Source: Viola odorata
Taxonomy: Eukaryota > Streptophyta > Magnoliopsida > Malpighiales > Violaceae
Assembly: GCA_963691705.1 (NCBI GenBank)
Contig: OY829546.1
Span: 30,846,040-30,910,039 of the forward strand
Direction: 5' to 3'
Length of the DNA stretch: 64,000 bases
The position numbers and the translations under genes were made by a program. How positions within the stretch are numbered: position 1 is the first letter of the stretch; each line of letters begins with the position of its first letter. Below, piece by piece: positions 56,282-64,000 of the stretch. The notes under the pieces are model-generated. The model worked only from the letters and a program-made list of their open reading frames with translations. It was not told where the DNA came from and searched no databases.

Positions 56282-57900
56282 CCTCCTGAAAGAATATTAC
56301 ATTGGTATAATTTTCAAGGACTAATATGAAGGTTATGTCATTTGTCATGTTCTTAACCTATAAAACATCATAGCCACAAAGCAAACTTGTTAGTTAGAAG
56401 AAATAGAAGAGCAAGAACAGAGCACATATATTCTGAAGGTTGGATAAAGAAGGTTCATAAAGCTAAATTATGAATAAGATAAAGACACAAATATAGAAAA
56501 TGATAAAGTAGTAATTTTCCTTATTTCTAAGTACAAAGCAAACACAAAAATGTTACTTTCCCGGGAATCTTAAATCTCTACCAAACAAAAAAAACTAACA
56601 TTCCCCCTAATCACTCTCCCGGGAGAGTGATTCCAATAGAAAAAATAGCATTCCGTAAACCTAACGCTACCTTAACATTTTGAGTGTCAAATATAGCTGC
56701 CGGTGGTGAACCTAACATTTTGAGCTGGCCTCGGCGAACTTACGATGGTGTATATGTGATAATCCAAATAAATATTATATGGGTATTTTTGGTATTCCCT
56801 CGATCTAGTGGAATGATAACCTTCACCACGTAGGGCTCAGTTTGTCACCGGTAGGTAGTAGAAGGCAGTCGGACGATCAGGCACTTAAAAACTAGTTACC
56901 GGTGATTCGGTAACATTATATAATGTACCTCTTGTTGTTATTGTCTATATATATTAACAGATTATGTGATACGGTTCCGGTTATCTGTATGCCCTTTTGT
57001 GCAAAGATCTAGCCTTGAGTTTGTCACACAACACACAACAAGAAAAATATAAGAATATTTGGTGGAAAACAAGGGGAGGACGCAGCGGAAGACAACACAA
57101 TGAAAGACACAACGAAAGGATAGATGTTACCCATATGAGAAATACATATGAGACTTGAGATGGAGACTTGAATATCTAGTGAATGATTTCTTGAAGCTCT
57201 CTTGAAGGATGGTTGAACACACACGGGGCAGAATGCTCAATATCTCACAAACATAAATATACAATATTTCTCATTCAAACACTCACACACAAATGAGGTA
57301 GAAACAAACTACACAAAACTTGATGAAATCCAAGGTTCTTGTTTGGGCTTTTGACGTTGGAAATCACAACAAGTGTGCAACACAAATTTGACACTAAAAC
57401 AAGGCGGAAAATTACAATGTTTTTACTTCACTCAAGCCTTAGGATTTCCGATCTAAGGAGGCAAGCACCAAGAGAGCCTAAGTTGGAATAAGGAGGCTAA
57501 AGCACTCAACTTGATTTCAACAAAAGATAGACTAAGTTACAAATGAAGAAGGAAATACCTATTTATACTAAGTTACAAGATGGTAAAAACTATCACACAA
57601 ACATAGCTAAAAAATTGTAAAAATGTGCATTTTCCGTAGCTAACGGTATATTGTTAAGGGTTTAATGGCATGCTATTAGCTTCGGCTTTCACTTACAAAA
57701 AATGCTCGTCGACTAATGGTATGCCATTAGTGCTAACAACAGATCATTAAGTACTAGCTAGCCATATAGTTTGGCTTCATCAAGGGGGTTTCGATGGTTT
57801 CGCCATGTCTTTCGGCTTCCCTTTGGCTTGCCATACCATTGCTCTCCTTGTCCAATACTTGCCCCCCCCTCATTCTTGTATCATTATGGTAGGGCTGATT
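56282..57900. other. AT-rich DNA between Tat-B and Athila-2
   Basis: No supported gene. Contains a perfect 24-bp palindrome centred on CCCGGG (56609-56632) with MITE-like surroundings. The stretch around 57000-57560 looks like retroelement non-coding DNA but I cannot place it. Confidence 0.45.
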
Positions 57901-59327
57901 GAGCTCTAATTGTAGTGGTTTTTACCACTTATTCTCTTGGAATTTCGAATGGTATGCAAATAATTTTGTTGTGAATCATTCGGTTATTGTAGGAAATAAC
58001 TTTGGAGAGGCAGGGAGTAAAAATGAGGAGAATTAGGCATGATTCTGGGCGGATTTCGAGCAAGCAGATTCTTGGCTGTATTTTTGACCAAGACATACTT
58101 GTTTGGCCAAGCCTCATTTGGAGAAATCTTCGGCGCAGACAATGGATTAAAAGCTGCTGGCAGATGATTTCCCTGTCCTGATGACTGAGAGCGTTAATCA
58201 CGAATGGATTGAAGATGCGCATGCTGTTCTGATCTGATTAGATCTTTTTGTGAGGAAGAGAGAAATTCAAATACAATTTAAATTTGATTAGGGTATGATT
58301 ATCTTTTAATTTGCTCCTCAGCTATTTTCTAGGGATTTATATACTTTCCTTAGGTTTTGGAAAATGGGGGCATGACTAGTTGGGCATCTACCTCTCTGAT
58401 TTTCTACTACCATTTTCAGCTATACTTTGCTCCTTCAACAACGAAGGATTATTATATTTTCAGTACATTGTGTAATTTTGTTTATTGTTTTCAATTATGA
58501 GCATTAGTAGCTAAGTACATCTTTCTTAGTAGAGGCGTTTAAGGATGAGCATGAATATGCATGAGACCTAAATGATCTTATTAATCTTTGAATTTGCATT
58601 TAATCAATTTCATAATTATTCTTAACGTGTTTCTGTTTGATATTAGATTTGGCCAATTTGGTGTTGAATAGATAATACAACAGTCATTTCTCTTAGCCAT
58701 GGATTATTGACTAAGAGAATCGAAGTAGACACCTACGCGCTAGCGGGAGTCTGCGAAACGGTAGGGAGAAAGGTTAATCAGATCCAGTCCCGATTGATGC
58801 CTAAGGATACTAGTCTGGAGTTATCTTCCCCTAGTCGTTCATCAGCCAATTCAATAAACCCTTTAACCAGAAAGGTGCTGGTTGGTTAGACATCATCTCT
58901 AAGCATACATGAGGTAGTGTTGATACAGGAGGGAAGGAGGCATCATAAGCGTACCTTGATCTTATAACAACTCTGTAGATTGAAGATGAATACCCCTACG
59001 TCGATGATTGCATCTCACATCTTATAGCTGCTAGCCTCTACTAGGAATCTCTATCCCATTCGATTTCTATTTCTGAATCTGTCGTCTTGACCAAGAACAT
59101 CATTCTTGGCCAAGGTAGTTACTTATTTTATTTACTCTCTCGTTTTAGTTTTAATACAAAACCCCCGATTTCACCTAAGTGTTATTTCAATCATTATAAG
59201 TTCTCACAAAAATCATACCATAGCTCCCTGTGGATTGAACCTCTTACTGCTATCTATAATTTATTTGTTCCTATCAGCAAGTTGTAATTTATATTTATTT
59301 TTGACGGATTCGACACCCATCAAATTT

Positions 59328-59344
59328 TGGCGTTGTTGCCGGGA
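59328..59344 (+). other. primer binding site of Athila-2
   Basis: TGGCGTTGTTGCCGGGA, 5 bp after the LTR end, tRNA-Asp type, the same offset as in Athila-1. Confidence 0.85.
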
Positions 59345-59378
59345 CTAACGAATACTGATCTTTGTGTTTTCTTATTTT

Positions 59379-61071
59379 ATGACCAGGTCATCTTGCGGAG
59401 AATTGATACCTTTCAACCCGAAGTTGACCAAGAACAGAAAAAGAAAACAGATGGAGAGCCAAAAGAAGACTAGTGCTACCTAGTACACCAAGAAGAACAA
59501 GAACCAATCCAATAATCAACATGGAACAGCTAGTAGAACAAACTCTCAGGGCTCTGAATCAGGGATTAGAGCAAGAGGCTTACTCTTGCCTTAATCTACC
59601 ACCAGTGGATCACGACTAGGTAATCAAGACCAATGTCATCCACAACTTGAAAAAGTTTCATGGTCACTCCAACGAGAATCCCTACATCCATCTAAAGAAT
59701 TTTCACTTGGAATATGACGCACTTAAACCTCGAGACGTTCCCATTGAGAGGGCAAAGCTAAAGGCCTTCCAGTGGTCATTGGAAGATTCAGCGAGGAATT
59801 GGTTCTACAGTCTACCTCACAACACCATTGGTACTTGGGCTCAGATGTCAAGAGCCTTCTTGAACAAATATTGGAACACAACTAAGGTCGGAGTAGCGAG
59901 AAAGAATCTCGTTTCCATCCAATAAAGGGGAACTGAAAATTTCGGAGAGTACCATCAGAGATTCAAAGACTTACAAGACATTAGTCCTACGCATGGAGTA
60001 ACTGATCAAGGTCTAATTCAGTACTTCTATGATGGAATGAGTCAAAGTGACAAAGAAAGAGTAGATGCAGCAGCTGGAGGAGCTTTACAAGACCTCACAC
60101 CAACTCGAGCCAAACAATTACTTTGAACGATGGCTGAAAACTGCAACAATTATATCTCTTCAGAGCATTCTAATCCTATTACTTCTTCTGTTAATTCAAT
60201 TGCTATGGAACAACAAATTGCCAGTATTGCTAACTTCATTCAAAATATTTCTACAGGTGCTTTTGGCCCAAATAGCAACCAACGCTCAACTGTGAGTGTG
60301 TGCGGAGTGTGCTGCCAAATTGACCACCACACCAATCATTGTTCCATGCTTCAACCAGCAACGGCAGAAAAGACCACTGCTCATTTGAATGCTACCTATG
60401 GTTACCATCAGAACCAACAGAACAAATTCCCTCCAAACAACAATCCTCACTCAAACACTTATAACCTTAGATGAGGGAATAACCCTAATTTCAGTTGGAG
60501 TCAAAATAAACCTGAAACTAATCCTCCACTTCATAACCAACCTCTCTACCTACCCACACCTCCTCAGCAATTGCAAATCACTGGTCCCACACGCAATGAT
60601 GTAATAGATAAAAAATTTGCTCAACTAGGTGCTATGTTGGCAGACATATAGAAGTAGTTGAAGTTGCAACTAGAGAACAGGCAGAAGCACAACGTTAGTG
60701 TGATTAGCTTGAGAAGCGGTGTTGATCGTACCGAAAGAGGAGAGACAGTGGCATACGAGAAAGAGAAGGAGAAGACAAGACATAAGAACTGGTAGGAAGT
60801 GATGGAGTTTGAAAGGAAGTACAAGTACAAATCACTAGAATAAATTGAGGAAGAAGAAGCAGAAGAAATGGAAGAAGCAGAAAAGATCATAGCGATATAG
60901 GATGAACCTTTCTTGACCAAGCAGGACATTAAGCATGAAGAAATGGCCTAGAAATCTGAGAGGAAAGCAAACAAAGTAGAGGAAAGGGCAAAGCAGAATG
61001 AAAAAATAGACGATGCACCTCCACCTTTTCCACATGCACCTGCAAAGATAAAAAGGGAAAAGGAAGAAAAG
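59379..61071 (+). pseudogene. gag: gag (Athila-2), truncated by insertion
   Basis: Starts MTRSSCGELIPFNPKLTKN at 59379. After early stops and a shift the capsid reads KKFHGHSNENPYIHLKNFHL, RAKLKAFQWSLEDSARNWFY and GTWAQMSRAFLNKYW (59647-59925), then TAA. The frame resumes to TPTRAKQLL and MAENCNNYISSE (60130). The CCHC knuckle is intact: CGVCCQIDHHTNHC (60301-60342). An Asn/Gln-rich part follows, then VISLRSGVDRT (about 60700), the counterpart of ITLRSGHQL in Athila-1, and a Lys/Glu-rich stretch ending PPPFPHAPAKIKREKEEK directly before the chromovirus LTR. Confidence 0.87.
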
Positions 61072-62038
61072 TGATACGATCTTAGTTGCATAGGATACAT
61101 AGCACGTAATTCTGATTGTTGTTCAAGGATGGATTTCGATGCGGAAAAAATTAACTCGACGAGTACGAGCTTAGACCACTCAGCCAACCTATGCTAAAAG
61201 CCCTAATCGATTTCAAGTCAAGGATCTTGTATCGGATTCTTAGATCTAGACTCGAACTTGTGAGAATCAAACTAAGACAAACGAAACAATGGATTGCAAC
61301 TCTGGAATTTTACTTGTGATGACTCAAGCTTGCGGACTCGAGAAGGAACAAGGTTCAACACATGAACAATAGGCATAGATTTGCAAAGAAACAATGTCTT
61401 GATTTATCAAATAAAAGCCAATCGAATAAGGAAGCCAAGTGACTCCTTAAGTAGAGTTTTACAAGCAAACCCTAATAGAATAGAAGTAGGAGTTCTAATT
61501 CCTAAAGTAACTTAATTAACTAATTAACCAATTAACCAATTAACTAATTAAATAATTAAAGTAAATATAAATATAGTTAAATACATTCCAGAAGCTCTAA
61601 GAAGTCTCTCCATCATCGGGCCAAGGTTTGGGCTGAAACCTCAAGTCGTATGTTGTCTCGCACACACACTGCGCACCATAATGTCGACTTAGATAACTTT
61701 CAAACCACTGGACCAAATGGGCTGAAACATATTTCAAACGAAAGATAACATCCTAACGTTTCCGAAACATAGTCGATCGCATGATTCTGACTTGTACAAC
61801 GCTGACTGGATTTGGACGAAGTCGCCTGATGCGTCTTAGAGTCCTTGTCTGCGTAGGGCTCCTGTCAACAAAAATGTTGGCTTGATCTTTTGGAAACGTC
61901 CTAATATTTGGACACAATAAATATAACACATAAAGATTTCCATCAAGCCTTTGTGATCCCTAATCGAACTCCATCTGCTCCATTATGTCTTGACACTTTC
62001 GTCCATGTAGTCGCGTGATACATCTTGGGATCGTATCA
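61072..62038 (-). repeat. 3' LTR of the chromovirus-like element
   Basis: 967 bp; left end TGATACGATC, right end GATCGTATCA, so the termini form a 10-bp inverted repeat. On the minus strand the tract GAAGAGGGAGGGAA (62039-62052) directly precedes it. No coding sequence. Confidence 0.82.
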
Positions 62039-62283
62039 TTCCCTCCCTCTTCGAAAAGATTCGTCCTCGAATCTTGCTCAACATAATCTACCCACGAAAG
62101 CTTCACAATTATATGCTTAAAGCATACTTGCCATCTCTTGTGCTTCCTTAGTCGCCATCTCTTTTGCTTCAAGGGCAAGGCACTTGATGCGCTAGGGTTG
62201 GTATGAGGATTCACATCATTCCCTCTCCCTTCGAAAAGATTCGTCCTCAAATCTGTACCTAGACCTTCTCGGTTAAGGGTAAC
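62039..62283 (-). pseudogene. pol: 3' end of chromovirus pol, with duplicated tail
   Basis: On the minus strand LRTNLFEGRGNDVNPHTNPS (about 62250) and, 175 bp later, QDSRTNLFEEGGNDTIPRC (about 62070). This pattern is typical of the C-terminal end of chromovirus polyproteins just before the polypurine tract. It occurs twice, so the tail and tract region are duplicated. The part between (ALPLKQKRWRLRKHKRWQV) is basic. No RT, RNase H or integrase sequence remains to the right, so nearly all of pol is deleted. Confidence 0.65.
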
Positions 62284-62774
62284 TGATAAGATTTGATCTT
62301 CTAGAGAGGGGTAAACGAGGAAAGTGGCTTCCTAGGTTGCTGATCTTGCCGTCCGATGTACATACAAAGCGCCATAGGGGATCTCCGGTGTAGAAATTCC
62401 GATGCTTAAGTCAGTATGGTGGTTCAAAATAGCAGAGCTTCGACCAACTATATTAGGCTTACCTCTCTGTCTTGAATGTAGGGGTATTTATAGGCAAGAA
62501 GTGGACGTTACCTAGAGAGGGCGTTATCTTAAGTCGATAATGCCCAGGGCTCTCAGATGACGCTTTATGATGTATGGGATGAGATAACGGTGTTTGTGCA
62601 TCGTGTGAGACCCCTTCCCCTCCCCCCCGCTGATGTCGACCATCCCAGACTTCAGAGGAAGAAGGGGAGAGGCGAGAGCTACCGTAGTTCAGTCCAGGCG
62701 ACAACTACAGTGTTCTGGCCTTGTCATCGAGTGTAAGGATGAAAATGCCCCTGAGATCACTTCTATAGTTATCA
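62284..62774 (-). repeat. solo LTR of the Tat family
   Basis: 491 bp. Read on the minus strand it begins TGATAACTATAG and ends ATCTTATCA, with GGGATGGTCGACATCAGCG, a G-rich tract (62611-62629), the GGGCGTTATC/GATAATGCCC dyad, GCCTATAAATACCCCTA and AAGCATCGGA in the same order as the Tat-A and Tat-B LTRs. Perfect 5-bp duplication GTAAC at 62279-62283 and 62775-62779. No interior sequence, so it is a product of LTR-LTR recombination. Confidence 0.9.
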
Positions 62775-62779
62775 GTAAC

Positions 62780-63355
62780 CGAGCTAGTCACCATGGATGC
62801 GCAAGTCCCTTTTCCTCCTCTCAGCTCCAATGATTTGTACTCCATTGCTGCCAGTAATTCGTTCTTTCCCTGCACATGAGAACACACAACACTAGAAGAG
62901 AAAACGAAACTATTAGTGTTAGTAAAATCTAGGCGCAATGGATCATGCGGGGTACATAAGCGCTTGTACTTGAAATAAGCTCCCTCAAATCCTGTAAACT
63001 GAGACGCATAATCATCATGAATATCACCAATGGTAGAATGAATATAAGGTGCAAATATAGGTGAAAATTCAAGTGACTTAGCACTAGGAAGAGAAAGACG
63101 CACATTACCTTGGCGGCTAGGATTAGCCGAACCGGTCACACACTTTCTGTGGTGTGCAACCCTCCTAATTGGCGATTGGTTAGGGGTCATCTTCTCTGGA
63201 AATATATCTTTAATTACCTGTACAAGAGAAGAAACTCTAATAGGAAAAGGTTCAAACGAATTAGGGTTAGAAAGGTGAAAGAGCAAAGGCAAAAAAATTA
63301 TTTTTGAAGGGCTTGCGCCAAAATGAATTTTGCACATATATAATGCATTCCTCAC
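62780..63355 (-). pseudogene. decayed pol fragment (protease-RT linker side) of the chromovirus
   Basis: The minus-strand frame starts VRNALYMCKIHFGASPSK, which follows SVYAKG in the next block as in chromovirus polyproteins, then SSLVQVIKDIFPEKM and SPIRRVAHH, which loosely fit the start of chromovirus RT (DVFPEE..PPIRG). The remainder (PSAKSLEFSPIFAPYIHSTI; GFEGAYFKYKRLCTPHDP) I do not recognise. The reading is low-confidence; this could be unrelated DNA. Confidence 0.35.
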
Positions 63356-63661
63356 TTATCTCCCTTTGGCATATACACTCAATTTGTTTTTATTTGCCTC
63401 TCCTTTTGATCTCTCAATGTCACTCTCTGCATGCTTACTCTTTTCATGCGAATGTTTATCTCTCATACACTCACCCTCTGCATGCTTACTCTTTTCATGT
63501 GAATGTTTATTGCTCACACACTCACCCTCTGCATGCTTACTCTTTTCATGCGAATATTTATCTCTCACACTCTCAATTTTGCTCTCTTTCTTTTTAACAC
63601 TCATCTCTCCTCTTTTTCTCTCAATATCCCTTGTGATTTCATACTCGGCATAAGCTTTCAC
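63356..63661 (-). pseudogene. low-complexity linker of chromovirus polyprotein with 17-residue repeats
   Basis: Contains HEKSKHAEGECVSNKHS and two related copies in tandem (51-bp period), within a Lys/Glu-rich stretch that ends NKNKLSVYAKG. Chromoviruses often have such a charged linker between protease and RT, ending in a FYAK-like motif. Zinc knuckle and protease are not seen to its right, so an internal deletion separates it from gag. Confidence 0.55.
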
Positions 63662-63707
63662 AAGTCGCTTTTGCTCCTCATCTTTCGCCTCAATCTTTGG
63701 TGCACAT

Positions 63708-64000
63708 CTAATTAGCTAAGCGCTTAAGGTATGGCGTCAACCAAAACCTCTCCATCAGCCAAATCACTACTGACCGACTTCCCTTGAGGTGCTTGTGAAT
63801 CAATTTCACGCTTGTGCCATAGTTACTAGGTAGCACCTTCGAAACCGGACTCACGCCTATATCCTCTTTCTCCCAAGTCGGCTCCCTCCTCGTCGTTGAC
63901 TTAGTAGGCATGATACTAGGATAAGGAGACGTCTTCTTCCTTTGCTTCTCTATGTTGATCGCCTTTTGTAACATATCCTCTAAGTAGTAGAATTCAATGA
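63708..64000 (-). pseudogene. gag: gag C-terminal fragment of the chromovirus
   Basis: On the minus strand the frame enters from the window edge as YYLEDMLQKAINIEKQRKK, the usual end of a chromovirus capsid (LEDM.. KA..IE.Q), then SYPS-like and TTRREPTWEKEDIGVSPVS linker sequence. It ends at a stop near 63708 (YLKRLAN). The N-terminal part is outside the window. Confidence 0.6.

Larger units (their letters stand above)
57900..61071 (+). mobile_element. Athila-2: 5' part of a second Athila-like element (left end approximate)
   Basis: An LTR ending CCCATCA at 59322 is followed by a primer site and gag. The LTR left end is not defined; its transcribed part has GGATTTATATACTTTCC (about 58333) as a TATA region. 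The element is cut at 61071 by the chromovirus LTR within the end of gag; the rest is outside the window. It is distinct from Athila-1 in LTR sequence. Confidence 0.8.
61072..64000 (-). mobile_element. chromovirus-like Ty3/gypsy element, minus strand, 5' end outside window
   Basis: The 3' LTR (61072-62038) lies at the left because the element is reversed. It is preceded (to its right) by a polypurine tract and pol-tail sequence RTNLFEEGGND. Further right are decayed linker and gag pieces. Inserted in the gag of Athila-2, with AAAAG at 61067-61071 as its left target copy; the matching copy is beyond the window. A solo Tat-type LTR sits inside it. Confidence 0.78.

Noticed and set aside
57000..57560. 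Candidate LTR or Copia fragment
   Set aside because: No termini, primer site or coding motif could be fixed by eye.
63356..63661. CRISPR-like short regular repeat (51-bp period)
   Set aside because: Coding tandem repeat in a retroelement linker; plant context, no spacers.

Overview
This is plant nuclear DNA, very probably from a eudicot, and it is dominated by nested and decayed transposable elements. The evidence is Ty3/gypsy elements of three lineages (Tat, Athila, chromovirus), an L1-type LINE, Stowaway-like MITEs, a Mutator-like element carrying a captured EXORDIUM-like gene fragment, and one short two-exon plant gene. No bacterial or viral genes, rRNA, tRNA or CRISPR were seen.

Layout. 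1-13379: 5'-truncated Tat-lineage element (Tat-A): gag-pol on +, an array of six hairpin units, four antisense genes (D, C, B, A from left to right) and the 3' LTR. 13380-15652 and 31979-about 32083: remains of another LTR element (LTR-X), split by a 16.3 kb Athila-like element (15653-31978) whose 3' LTR is itself split by a LINE (28656-31780). 32084-41926: AT-rich DNA with a candidate secreted-peptide gene, the Pack-MULE (34608-35805), three Stowaway-like MITEs (36.2-37.3 kb) and the small gene (38988-39343). 41932-56281: complete Tat-lineage element (Tat-B) with both LTRs and a perfect 5-bp target duplication (CCTCC). About 57900-61071: 5' part of a second Athila-like element, cut by a minus-strand chromovirus (61072 to beyond the window end), which carries a solo Tat-type LTR (62284-62774, duplication GTAAC).

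How the parts work together. The Tat elements encode gag, protease, reverse transcriptase, two RNase H domains and integrase on the sense strand. On the opposite strand, transcribed toward pol, lie four extra genes with their own promoter-like modules (CACGTGTC boxes, TATA) and GT-AG introns. Between the two converging units is a 510-bp array of about 78-nt hairpins whose stems differ between Tat-A and Tat-B by compensatory base changes. All gag-pol frames are broken; only antisense gene A (127 codons) is open in both copies.

Most notable: the covarying hairpin array; long perfect heat-shock-element arrays in the Athila LTRs; the conserved antisense gene set with its promoters and introns; and the EXORDIUM-like capture. 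Assignments rest on reading motifs by eye; no database search was run.
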